Shown in pieces: positions 7,852-15,998 of a DNA stretch of 64,000 bases. The notes below the pieces were generated by a model, which saw nothing but the letters and a program-made list of their open reading frames with translations, had not been told where the DNA came from and ran no database searches. Source of the DNA: Patulibacter sp. SYSU D01012 (GTDB taxonomy: Bacteria; Actinomycetota; Thermoleophilia; Solirubrobacterales; Solirubrobacteraceae); NCBI RefSeq assembly GCF_017916475.1, contig NZ_JAFMTB010000002.1, positions 1,240,001 through 1,304,000 of the forward strand, given 5' to 3'. A program made the translations under genes and the position numbers. Within the stretch, counting starts at the first letter, position 1. Each line of letters starts with the position of its first letter.

Positions 7852-8490
7852 CTACTCGAGCAGCCGGCGCCGCATCGCGACGGCGACGGCCGCGGCGCGC
7901 TCGGACACGCCGAGCTTGTCGTACACGTTCTGCGTGTGGGTCTTGACCGTGGCGGCGCCGATCTGCAGCTCCCGCGCGATCGCGGGGCCCGACAGGCCCT
8001 CCGCGATCAGCCGCAGGACCTGGCGCTCGCGGGCGGAGAGGACCGGCGCGTCGTCCTGCACGCGTCCGCGGACCTCCTGCGTCAGGGCGGACTGCGCCTC
8101 GGGCCCCAGGACCGTCCCGCCCCGGTGGACCGTCACGATCGCGTCGCCGATCTCGCGGCGGTCGGCCGCCTTCGACAGGTAGCCGTCGACGCCGGCCTGC
8201 ACCGCCTCGTAGACCGTCGCGCTCTCGCTCTCGCCCGTCAGCAGGACCACGCGGGTGCGCAGCCCGTCGCGGCGCACGGCGTGCAGGACGTCCAGGCCGG
8301 TCATGAGGGGCAGGCGCACGTCGACGACGGCGACGTCGGGATCCTGCTCGCGGACCAGGCGCAACGCCTCGGCACCGTCCTCGGCCCGGCCCACCACGTC
8401 CACGTCGGGGCGACGCTCCAGCGCGCCCGCGATGCCTTCGAGGTACAGCGGGTGGTCGTCCGCGAGGACCACCGTGATCGGGCCGGCCAT
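7852..8490 (-). CDS. NarL/LuxR-family response regulator
   Basis: 212 residues from the ATG at 8490 (MAGPITVVLADDHPLY). An in-frame start further upstream (8544) would add 18 residues not seen in this family. The receiver spans about 5-120 with the acidic pair Asp11-Asp12 and phosphoacceptor Asp57 (VAVVDVRLP). A LuxR helix-turn-helix spans about 149-210 (LSARERQVLRLIAEGLS, then ATVKTHTQNVYDKLGVSERA). It is a DNA-binding transcriptional regulator. It is divergent from an intact NarL-type histidine kinase whose start lies 65 bases away, so the pair probably forms one two-component system with a shared promoter region. Confidence 0.93.
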   Translation of the reverse strand: MAGPITVVLADDHPLYLEGIAGALERRPDVDVVGRAEDGAEALRLVREQDPDVAVVDVRLPLMTGLDVLHAVRRDGLRTRVVLLTGESESATVYEAVQAGVDGYLSKAADRREIGDAIVTVHRGGTVLGPEAQSALTQEVRGRVQDDAPVLSARERQVLRLIAEGLSGPAIARELQIGAATVKTHTQNVYDKLGVSERAAAVAVAMRRRLLE

Positions 8491-8555
8491 GAACGGCTCA
8501 GGATAGCGGCGACAACGGGCCGTGTTCAGCGTACGAACGTCCACGGACCGCGGTC

Positions 8556-9815
8556 ATGTGTACGGCGGCGCGCTACAACATCCGTGTGAGTGCCAGCCCC
8601 GTGTCCGTGGACGCACCCGCGGATCCGGCCCCCGGTCCGCCGCTCGTCGCCCCGCCGCAGGACGCGGCGGAGCACACGCCGCAGGCGGGCGCGCGACTGG
8701 GGTCCGTCGCCGCGCGCGCCACCGGGGCGCTGGTGACGGCGATCGTCGTCGGGATGCGTGGTCCGGTGGACGGCGAGCTGGTGGTCGTCGGCGTGATCGC
8801 CGCCCTCTGGCTCGTCGCGACGGCGGCGTGGATGCACCGACGGGGGCTGGGTCGGTGCCCCGGCGGGCTGGTCGCGCTCGTCGACCTGGGGCTGCTCTTC
8901 GCCGTCGTGGGGCTGTCCGGCGGCAGCGCGTCGCCGGCCGCCGTCGTGCTCTGGCTCGCCCCCCTGGCGTGGGCGCTCGTGTACGGCCCCTACGGCGTAG
9001 CGGTGCTCACGGGGATCGCGGCCGCCGGGTACGTCGCGCTGTGGGCCGTCGACGGGGATCCCGGCGCGTCGGCCGACGTCTCGTCGCTCGAGGCGTTCCT
9101 CGGCGTGCTCGTCGGCAGCGGCGTGCTGTCGCTCATGACCGTCCACCTGCGGACCCAGGCCGCCGCCCGCACCGGCGAGCTGCTGCGGGTGCGCGCGGCG
9201 CTGCGGCGCGAGCTGGGCCGCGTGGAGCGCGAGCACCGGGCGCACACGTCACGGACGATCCACGACGGTCCGCTGCAGCTCTTCATCGCCGCGCGCCAGG
9301 ACCTGGACGAGCACCGGGAGGGGGATCCCGAGGCGCTGCGGTACGCGCTGGAGGAGCTGCAGGACGGCATCGCAGCCCTGCGGGCGATCGTGAGCGACCT
9401 GCACGAGGACGGCGAGGCCGTCGACACGGTCCGGGAGCGCCTGGACGCCGTCGTCGACCGACACCGGCGCCGGGGGCGCTTCGCCGTCGCTCTCGACCTG
9501 GACCCGAGCGTCGGCGACGACGACGACCCGCTCGTCGTCGACACCGTCTCCGAGCTGCTGCGCAACGCCGCCAAGCACGCCGCCCCGACGCACGTCGACG
9601 TCCGCGTGCACTCCACCGCGGACGGAGCGACGACCGTCGTCGAGGTGCGCGACGACGGCCGCGGGATGGACGTCGCGGACCGCCAGGCCGCCGAGCGGGG
9701 CGGGCACGTCGGCCTGCGGTCGATGGACCGCCGGGTGCGCGCGGTCGGCGGGCGCTGGCAGATCCGCAGCGCGCCGGGCCGAGGCACCCACGTGCGCCTG
9801 GAGCTGCCCCGCTGA
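8556..9815 (+). CDS. Sensor histidine kinase, NarL type (HisKA_3 plus HATPase)
   Basis: 419 residues. Several hydrophobic segments lie between about residues 50 and 200. The phosphoacceptor helix follows (SRTIHDGPLQLFIAARQDL, His236). The HATPase domain is complete: N-box SELLRNAAKHAAPTHV, G1 box VRDDGRGMD, G2 box GGHVGLRSM and final strand HVRLELPR. A GTG at 8586 is an alternative start that would remove ten residues. The gene is divergent from the LuxR-type regulator at 7852-8490, its likely partner. Its stop lies 1 base from the stop of the convergent polymerase gene. Confidence 0.92.
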   Translation: MCTAARYNIRVSASPVSVDAPADPAPGPPLVAPPQDAAEHTPQAGARLGSVAARATGALVTAIVVGMRGPVDGELVVVGVIAALWLVATAAWMHRRGLGRCPGGLVALVDLGLLFAVVGLSGGSASPAAVVLWLAPLAWALVYGPYGVAVLTGIAAAGYVALWAVDGDPGASADVSSLEAFLGVLVGSGVLSLMTVHLRTQAAARTGELLRVRAALRRELGRVEREHRAHTSRTIHDGPLQLFIAARQDLDEHREGDPEALRYALEELQDGIAALRAIVSDLHEDGEAVDTVRERLDAVVDRHRRRGRFAVALDLDPSVGDDDDPLVVDTVSELLRNAAKHAAPTHVDVRVHSTADGATTVVEVRDDGRGMDVADRQAAERGGHVGLRSMDRRVRAVGGRWQIRSAPGRGTHVRLELPR

Positions 9816-9816
9816 C

Positions 9817-11913
9817 TCAGCCGCTCGTCGGGCGCAGCTTGGGGGCGAACGCGGCCGCCAGCGCCGCCTCGACGGCGTCGGGGTCGACGCGCTCGCCGCG
9901 CTCCGCGGCGCGCAGCACCACGCCGACCACGGGCTGCCGCGGGTTCAACGACCGGGCCCGCCGCAGCGCCGTCGTCGCCGCGCCGCGGCGGCCCTCGGCC
10001 AGCGCGGCCAGGCCCAGCTCCAGGTGCGCGAACCAGTCCTGCGGCGCGCGGTCGACGGCCCGCCGCACGTCGCGGCGCCACGCTCCCGCGTCGCCGGCGC
10101 GACGCAGGACGATGCCGCGCCGCAGCGGCGCGTCGGCGTCGAAGGGGTCCAGCCGCGCCGCCCGGTCCAGGTCGCGCGCCGCGGCGGCGGGGTCCGTCGC
10201 CGCCCGCGCCGTGCCGCGTTCCGTGAGCGCCGCGGAGAGCGCGAGCGTGCCCAGCGCCGCCGCGACGACGACGGCCGCGAGGCCCGCCCCCACCGCGGCG
10301 ACCCGACCGGCGGCCGTGGCCGGCCGGCGGACGCGCGGCGGGCCGCCCGGCACCCGGTCGACGAAGGGCACCGTCGTCTCGGGCCGCCCCGCCGCGCCGG
10401 CGTCGTCCGTCGCGCGCGCCGCCGCGGCCAGCAGCACGAGCGCCGGCAGCGTCACGGCCGGGAAGGCCCACGTCCAGTCGACGAGCGCCTGCAGCCCCCA
10501 CACCGCCACGCCCGCGGCGGCCGCCGCCATCCCGGCGACGGTGTCCGGCCGCATGCGTCGTCGGCGCCGGTGCGCGAGCGCCGCCGGGACGCCGAGGGCG
10601 GCCGCCCACAGGAGCGCGCCGACCGCGCCCAGCCCGGCCAGCACCCCGAGCGGGAAGGAGTGCGCGTAGCGGGGCGCCTCGTCGCTGCGCCGCGCCCGCA
10701 GGTACGCCGGGCCGAAGTCCTCCGCGCCGGTGCCGCCGACGGGGTGCGCGCGGAAGACGTCCCAGGCCACGCGGTACATGTCGCCGCGGTTCGAGCCGAG
10801 CGCGCCCGTCAGCCGGCTGCCGGTCGCCGGCACGTCGCCGTACCCGCCGTGGACGGCGTCGTCGACGCGGTCGCGAGCCCAGGCCACCGGGTGCCCGACG
10901 GTCGCCGTGCCGACGGCGAGGACGAGGACGAGCGCCGCGGCCGTCGCCGCCGTCCCCGTCCGCGGGGCGGTCAGGCGTCGGCGGGCCCGGCCGGGCAGCG
11001 CGGCCACCGCCGCGGTCCAGGCGCCGGACGCGACGACGAGCGCCAGGGTGCCGGCCGTCGCGTGCGCCGCGGCCCGACCGACCCGGACCGCCAGCGCGTC
11101 CGCGTCGGCGGCGCCGCGCACGTCGAGGAGCGCCGGCGCCGTCGCGATCAGGACGGCCAGGAGCGCCCCGAGCGCGAGCAGGATCCCGCCGCGCCGCGGG
11201 CTGAGGAGGAGCAGCAGGGCCGCGGCCCCGGCGCCGGCGAGCAGCGCGGCGCGGCTCTGGGCCAGCAGCGCGACCTGGGCGAGCAGGCCGGCCGCCGCGA
11301 GCGCTGCGGCGCGGGCCGCCGGGGCGCGCACCCCGCCCGCCGCCAGGTGCAGCGCCGGCGGGACCGCGAGCAGCAGGAAGCCCGCCGTCGCGTTCGCGTA
11401 GCCCAGCGGCGCGACCAGGCGGCCGTCGACCACGAGCGACGACGGATCCGCGGCCGTGACGGCGCGCAGCAGCACGGCGGCGGCCACCGCGCTCGCGCCG
11501 GCCACGAGCACGACGAGCAGCCGGCGGACGGACGCCGCGGGCCAGCGCGGCCGCAGGGCGAGGCCGAGCACCGCGACGTACAGGACCGTCCGCCCCGTCG
11601 CGTCGAGGGCGCGCCCCGGCGTGTCCGCCCAGGCCACGGACGCCGCGGACCACGCGACGAGCGCGATCCCCGCCGCGGTCACGAGGCGCGTCGCCCGGGA
11701 TCCGCCCCCGCGGACGAGCGCGTGGGCGGCGACCGCGGCGCAGACCGCGACCGCGCCGGCCGGCCCCCAGCGGCTCGCGTCGAACCCGCCCTCGAGCCAC
11801 GCCAGCACCGCCGCGACGACCAGCGCGGCGCCGGTCGCCCAGCGCAGGCCCTGCTCCGCCGTCGCGGGCCACGGCACCCCGGCGAGGGTGGCCGCGGGGC
11901 GGCGGCGCGTCAC
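9817..11913 (-). CDS. O-antigen ligase/Wzy-type polymerase with C-terminal TPR region
   Basis: 698 residues from GTG 11913, which overlaps the stop of the upstream kinase gene as GTGA. Ten or more membrane spans fill residues about 10-540. The large periplasmic loop carries the ligase/polymerase pattern HPVGGTGAEDFGPAYL followed by YAHSFPLGVLAGLGAVG. After a last span the protein ends with a helical region of about 150 residues containing TPR-like pairs (DLDRAARLDPFDADAPLRRG, then WFAHLELGLAALAEGRRG). TPR-tailed members occur in the O-antigen ligase family. It would polymerise or transfer lipid-linked glycan at the outer face of the membrane. A second Wzy-like gene lies at 22460-23848. Confidence 0.87.
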   Translation of the reverse strand: MTRRRPAATLAGVPWPATAEQGLRWATGAALVVAAVLAWLEGGFDASRWGPAGAVAVCAAVAAHALVRGGGSRATRLVTAAGIALVAWSAASVAWADTPGRALDATGRTVLYVAVLGLALRPRWPAASVRRLLVVLVAGASAVAAAVLLRAVTAADPSSLVVDGRLVAPLGYANATAGFLLLAVPPALHLAAGGVRAPAARAAALAAAGLLAQVALLAQSRAALLAGAGAAALLLLLSPRRGGILLALGALLAVLIATAPALLDVRGAADADALAVRVGRAAAHATAGTLALVVASGAWTAAVAALPGRARRRLTAPRTGTAATAAALVLVLAVGTATVGHPVAWARDRVDDAVHGGYGDVPATGSRLTGALGSNRGDMYRVAWDVFRAHPVGGTGAEDFGPAYLRARRSDEAPRYAHSFPLGVLAGLGAVGALLWAAALGVPAALAHRRRRRMRPDTVAGMAAAAAGVAVWGLQALVDWTWAFPAVTLPALVLLAAAARATDDAGAAGRPETTVPFVDRVPGGPPRVRRPATAAGRVAAVGAGLAAVVVAAALGTLALSAALTERGTARAATDPAAAARDLDRAARLDPFDADAPLRRGIVLRRAGDAGAWRRDVRRAVDRAPQDWFAHLELGLAALAEGRRGAATTALRRARSLNPRQPVVGVVLRAAERGERVDPDAVEAALAAAFAPKLRPTSG

Positions 11914-13409
11914 GCCCGGGCGGGCCGGCGGCGCCGGCGGCGCGCGGGCACCTCGACCGCGTCGTGGTACCGCGAGGCGGGCGCCTCGACGCCGGCGACG
12001 ACCCAGCCCGTGGCCGTCGTGCCCGCCCGCTCGAGCAGCCCCGCCATCGTGTCGAGCGCGCGGCGGTCCGTCGCGCCGGGCCGGCCGACGAGCAGGACGT
12101 CGTCCGCGTGCTCGAGCAGCGGCAGCGCGTCGCCCACCTCGCCGAGCGGGGCGGTGTCGACGAGGACGTAGTCGGCCAGGCCGCGGGCCTCCTCCAGCAG
12201 GTCGGCCATCCGCCGCGAGAGCGTGGGCAGCAGCGCGGCGTCGCCCGCGGCGGCCGCGACCGGCACGACGCGCAGCGGGGCCAGCAGCGGGGCGGGCCGC
12301 ATCACCGCGGCGACGCCGGCGCCGCCCGTGAGCGCCCCGATGACCTCGGGCGCCGGTGGCAGGCCGAGCGCGGCGGAGAGCCGCGGGGCCCGCAGGTCGA
12401 AGTCGACGACGATCACGCGGTGCCCGGCGCCGACGAGGGCGAACGCGAGGTTGAGGACGGTGCTCGTCTTGCCGTCGCCGGCGCTCGCGCTCGTCACGAG
12501 GAGCACCCGGCCGTGGTCGGCCTCGCCCCGCAGGTCGAGTTGGATCTGCAGGGTGCGGAACGCCTCGCGCGACGCCGGGTCGGTGTCGATCCGCGCCCCG
12601 CCGCGCGGCGGGCCGGGCACGCCGGCGAGCACGGGCACCGGCACGCGGCCCAGCAGCTCCGCCCGGTCGCGCACGCGCCGGTCGCCGCGTTCGAGCAGCA
12701 CCGCGCCGATCGTGCCGAGGACGAGCCCGACGAGCGCGGCGGCGGCCAGGACGAGGGGCGCGGCGGGGCCCTCGGGCGCGGTCGGCACCGGCGCGGCCTG
12801 CGACACGGCGACGGTCGGATCGCCCTGCTCCCGCAGCGCCTGCAGCCCCTGGCGCGTGGCCTCCGCCTCGTCCCCCGCCCGGCCCGCGACGGCCCGCAGC
12901 GCCGTCTGCGCCTGCGCCCGGACCTCGGCGCTGCGTCCGGCGACCGCCGCCCGGGCGTACGCGTTGGCCAGGTCCGCGGCCATGCGCGGGTCGCTCGCCG
13001 TCGCGGCCACCGCCACGATGCTGCTGCCGCCGACGGGCTGCAGGGCGACGTCGCGCTCGACCTGCGCCGCGGTGGTGCCGCGGCCGACGGCCCGGGCGGC
13101 GTCCGCGGCGGCGCGAGTCGACGTCAGCAGCGCCGTGGCCGTCTGCAGGTCGCGCTCGCCGTCGTTGGACTCGCGCAGCAGCCGCACGCCGGCCAGGCCG
13201 GCGTCGCCGGTCGGGAAGGGGGTCACGAGGATCTGCGCCTCGGCGCGGTAGACCGCCGTGCGCTGGCTGAGCACCCCCGCGGCCACGGCGACCGCCACGG
13301 CCGCGAGCGCGACGACGAGCCACAGCCGGCGGCGGACGGCCCCGAGGAGGGGCCAGAGGGCGCCCTCGTCGTCGGGGGTGGGGGCGCGGGCGTCGGGGTC
13401 GATCGGCAT
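11910..13409 (-). CDS. Wzz/Wzc-like chain-length protein fused to a CpsD-type ATPase
   Basis: 499 residues. Transmembrane helices at about 30-48 and 219-239 bracket an extracytoplasmic Wzz-type region with a helical hairpin. The cytoplasmic part has Walker A SASAGDGKT (307-315), the A' motif VIVVDFDLRAP and Walker B YVLVDTAPLG, as in bacterial tyrosine kinases. The C-terminus is RRRRRRPARA with a single Tyr nearby (SRYHDAV), not the usual tyrosine cluster, so autophosphorylation control may be altered or lost. It would set EPS chain length together with the downstream polymerase. It diverges from the priming sugar transferase across a 295-bp intergenic region. Confidence 0.9.
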   Translation of the reverse strand: MPIDPDARAPTPDDEGALWPLLGAVRRRLWLVVALAAVAVAVAAGVLSQRTAVYRAEAQILVTPFPTGDAGLAGVRLLRESNDGERDLQTATALLTSTRAAADAARAVGRGTTAAQVERDVALQPVGGSSIVAVAATASDPRMAADLANAYARAAVAGRSAEVRAQAQTALRAVAGRAGDEAEATRQGLQALREQGDPTVAVSQAAPVPTAPEGPAAPLVLAAAALVGLVLGTIGAVLLERGDRRVRDRAELLGRVPVPVLAGVPGPPRGGARIDTDPASREAFRTLQIQLDLRGEADHGRVLLVTSASAGDGKTSTVLNLAFALVGAGHRVIVVDFDLRAPRLSAALGLPPAPEVIGALTGGAGVAAVMRPAPLLAPLRVVPVAAAAGDAALLPTLSRRMADLLEEARGLADYVLVDTAPLGEVGDALPLLEHADDVLLVGRPGATDRRALDTMAGLLERAGTTATGWVVAGVEAPASRYHDAVEVPARRRRRRPARA

Positions 13410-13704
13410 CGTGCGGGGCGGCGGCGGTCGGCGGCGGGGGCCGCCGGAGCGCTCGACCGAGGGGCGACCTTACACGTCCGCGGACGGCGCGCAACCCCCG
13501 ATGGAGACTGGGATTTCGGGCTGTCTGAGGCCCCTCGTCCGATCGTCGGACGGTCCCTCGACCGAACGGGGGAGGCCGTCCCCCGCCACCGCGGACGGCC
13601 GCCGGGGGACGCCCGCCGCGCCGTCCGGCGGTGGCGCGGCTCGCACGCTCGATCACCCCGTGGGCCGATGGCCGTGGCGGCGCCCGACGCGCAGGATCCG
13701 CAGC
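13410..13704. promoter_or_regulatory. Divergent intergenic region of the EPS cluster
   Basis: This 295-bp stretch separates the Wzc-like gene (leftward) from the sugar transferase (rightward). It contains the least GC-rich DNA nearby (around 13495-13530) and an inverted repeat CGTCCGA-TCG-TCGGACG at 13536-13552. It very likely holds both promoters and a regulator site. I could not assign -10 or -35 boxes with confidence. Confidence 0.45.
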
Positions 13705-15138
13705 GTGCTCACGTCGCCCGACCGGAACGCCCCCGTCCCGCGCGTCCCGGTCCGGGCCCGGCGGAGCGCCGCGCTGCCGTCGCTCGCCCGCCGCGGGGTC
13801 GTCCCGCTCGCGGCCGGCGCGGCGGTCGCCGCGACGGCCGACGCCCGCACCGCGCTCGCCGCCGCGGCGGCCGTCCTGGTGGCCGGCGAGCTCGACGGCC
13901 GTCGGCCACCGGCGATCGCGACGCTGCCCCTGGCGCGCTTCGCCGTCACCGTCGCGCACGTCGCGCTCGCGGTCCTGGCCGTCGCGGCGGTGGGCGTGCT
14001 CGGCGGCGGGGCGCCGCCCGCGCCCGTCGGGCTGGCGACGGGGGCGGCCGTCGCGCTCGTCGGCCTGCTCGCCGCCCACGCCCTCGAGCGGCGCGCGGGC
14101 GTCACGCGCGTGCTCGTGCTCGGCACCGCCGCGGAGGCCCGCGACCTGAACCGCACGATCGTCGAGGTCGGCGCCCACCGCTTCCGCGTCGTCGCGACGA
14201 CGGCCGCGCTGTCGGGGCTCGACGCCGCGCTCCGGGCCTCGCGCGCCGAGCTCGTCGTCTTCACCGACCACGTCGCCCGTCCCGCCGTCCTGGGACACGT
14301 CGCGGCCGCGCTGCGCAGCCACCCCGTGCGGGCGATGCACCAGGACGCCTTCTGCGAGATGGCGCTGGGCGTCGTGCCGCTCGCGTCCGTCGACGCGGCC
14401 TGGCTCGCCGGGCTGGCCGACCCGTCCCTGCGGCCGCGCGGCGCCGCGCTCAGCCGCCTCGTCGACGTGCTCGTCAGCGCCCTGCTGCTCGTGCTCCTCG
14501 CGCCGCTCCTGCTGCTGCTCGCGGTCCTCGTCGCCGCCGACCGCAGCGGCGGGGTGCTCTTCCGGCAGCAGCGCGTCGGGCGCGGCGGGCGGCCGTTCAC
14601 CATCCTCAAGCTGCGCACGATGCGGGGCACCGGCGCCGACTGGTCCGCGCCCGACGACCCCCGCGTCACCCGCGTGGGCGCCCTGCTGCGCAAGACGCAC
14701 GTCGACGAGCTGCCCCAGCTCCTCAACGTCCTGCGCGGCGACATGAGCCTCGTCGGCCCGCGGCCCGAGCAGGTGGGCATCGCCACGGCGCTCGAGGACG
14801 AGATCCCCCTCTTCCCGTACCGCCACACCGTGCGGCCGGGGATCACGGGCTGGGCCCGCGTGCGCTGCGGCTACGCCCGGACGGCCGAGGAGAGCGCGCT
14901 GAAGCTCGGCAACGACCTCTTCTACATCAAGCACCGCTCGCCCGTGCTCGACCTGGCGATCGTGCTGGAGACGCTGCGCCTGACGCTGTTCGAGAAGCAG
15001 TTCGAGGTGCGCGCCCCGGCCGCGAAGTACGTCCTGGGCCCGCGGCGCCCCGCCGTCGTCCAGGACTTCCCCGTCGACGCGCCGGCCCCGGCCGAGCGCG
15101 CGCCCGTCCACCCCGCCCCGACCGTCGCCGTCGGCTGA
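13705..15138 (+). CDS. Undecaprenyl-phosphate sugar phosphotransferase (EPS priming enzyme)
   Basis: 477 residues from GTG 13705; the open frame extends further left but that part is compositionally non-coding. An N-terminal membrane region (about four spans) and a CoA-binding-like middle precede the catalytic bacterial sugar transferase domain. Its features are the membrane helix RLVDVLVSALLLVLLAPLL, the motif QQRVGRGGRPFTILKLRTM, the signature DELPQLLNVLRGDMSLVGPR and the VRPGITGWARV block. The enzyme puts the first sugar phosphate onto undecaprenyl phosphate at the inner leaflet. It diverges from the Wzc-like gene and is followed 26 bases later by the JmjC/cupin-like gene. Confidence 0.93.
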   Translation: MLTSPDRNAPVPRVPVRARRSAALPSLARRGVVPLAAGAAVAATADARTALAAAAAVLVAGELDGRRPPAIATLPLARFAVTVAHVALAVLAVAAVGVLGGGAPPAPVGLATGAAVALVGLLAAHALERRAGVTRVLVLGTAAEARDLNRTIVEVGAHRFRVVATTAALSGLDAALRASRAELVVFTDHVARPAVLGHVAAALRSHPVRAMHQDAFCEMALGVVPLASVDAAWLAGLADPSLRPRGAALSRLVDVLVSALLLVLLAPLLLLLAVLVAADRSGGVLFRQQRVGRGGRPFTILKLRTMRGTGADWSAPDDPRVTRVGALLRKTHVDELPQLLNVLRGDMSLVGPRPEQVGIATALEDEIPLFPYRHTVRPGITGWARVRCGYARTAEESALKLGNDLFYIKHRSPVLDLAIVLETLRLTLFEKQFEVRAPAAKYVLGPRRPAVVQDFPVDAPAPAERAPVHPAPTVAVG

Positions 15139-15164
15139 CCCGCGACGCCCGCACCGGAGACCCC

Positions 15165-15998
15165 ATGATCCACCTGGACCCCCGCGGCTTCGCCGCCGCC
15201 TACGACCGCACGCCGCTGCGCGTCGTCCACGACGTCGCCGACGAGCCGCTGCTGGGCATCGACGCCCTCGTGGCGCTCGCCGAGACGCACCCCGACGCGC
15301 TCGTCGAGCACAACCTCGGCGCCGTGCCCGTCGAGCTGCCGGGCGGCGAGGCGCCGCGGCTGGGCCGCACCGGCGCGCAGGTCCTCGCCGAGATCACGCA
15401 GAACGGCTCGTGGCTCGTGCTGAAGAACGTCGAGGCCGATCCGCGCTACCGCGCGCTCCTGGGCCGCCTGCTCGACGGGGTCGACCCGCACGTCCCGGGC
15501 GGCGAGGACACCCGGCTGCTGCGCGAGGCGTTCGTCTTCGTCTCCGCCCCCGGCGCCGTCACCCCCGCGCACGTCGACCCCGAGCACAACTTCTTGCTGC
15601 AGGTGCGGGGGACGAAGACGATGCACGTCGGGGCGTTCGAGGACGACGAGACGCGCGCCCGCGAGCTCGAGCGCTTCCATTCCGGCAGCCACCGCAACAT
15701 CTCGCGGATCCCCGACGGGCTCGACGCCGTGGCGCTGGCGCCCGGCCAGGGCGTGTACGTGCCGCCCGACGCGCCGCACTGGGTGCAGAACGGCGACGAC
15801 GTGTCCGTCTCGCTGTCGATCACGTGGCGCACGCCGACGACGAGCCGGCGCGGCCGGCTGTGGGCCGCCAACCACCGGCTGCGCCAGCGGGGGAAGACGC
15901 CCGCGCTGCCCGGCGCGTCGCGGCTGGAGGACGCCCGCAAGCTGGCCGGCGCCCGCGCGCTGCAGGTGCGCGAGCGGGTGCTGGCCGGGCGCGGCTAG
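15165..15998 (+). CDS. JmjC/cupin-8-like protein
   Basis: 277 residues from ATG 15165. The core has a 2-oxoglutarate/iron oxygenase-like pattern: HVD at residues 136-138 in TPAHVDPEHNFLLQVRG, and a distal His205 in PPDAPHWVQNG. This matches the HxD...H iron triad of JmjC-like cupins. It reads with the sugar transferase and could hydroxylate a sugar, lipid or protein in the EPS pathway, but no substrate can be read from the sequence. Its stop overlaps the stop of the convergent glycosyltransferase gene in one CTAG (15995-15998). The family call is fairly firm and the role is open. Confidence 0.78.
   Translation: MIHLDPRGFAAAYDRTPLRVVHDVADEPLLGIDALVALAETHPDALVEHNLGAVPVELPGGEAPRLGRTGAQVLAEITQNGSWLVLKNVEADPRYRALLGRLLDGVDPHVPGGEDTRLLREAFVFVSAPGAVTPAHVDPEHNFLLQVRGTKTMHVGAFEDDETRARELERFHSGSHRNISRIPDGLDAVALAPGQGVYVPPDAPHWVQNGDDVSVSLSITWRTPTTSRRGRLWAANHRLRQRGKTPALPGASRLEDARKLAGARALQVRERVLAGRG

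Noticed and set aside
11914-15111. Leftward extension of the polymerase frame by about 1000 codons
   Set aside because: It runs through the Wzc-like and sugar-transferase genes in other frames. The real start is the GTG at 11913 overlapping the upstream stop.
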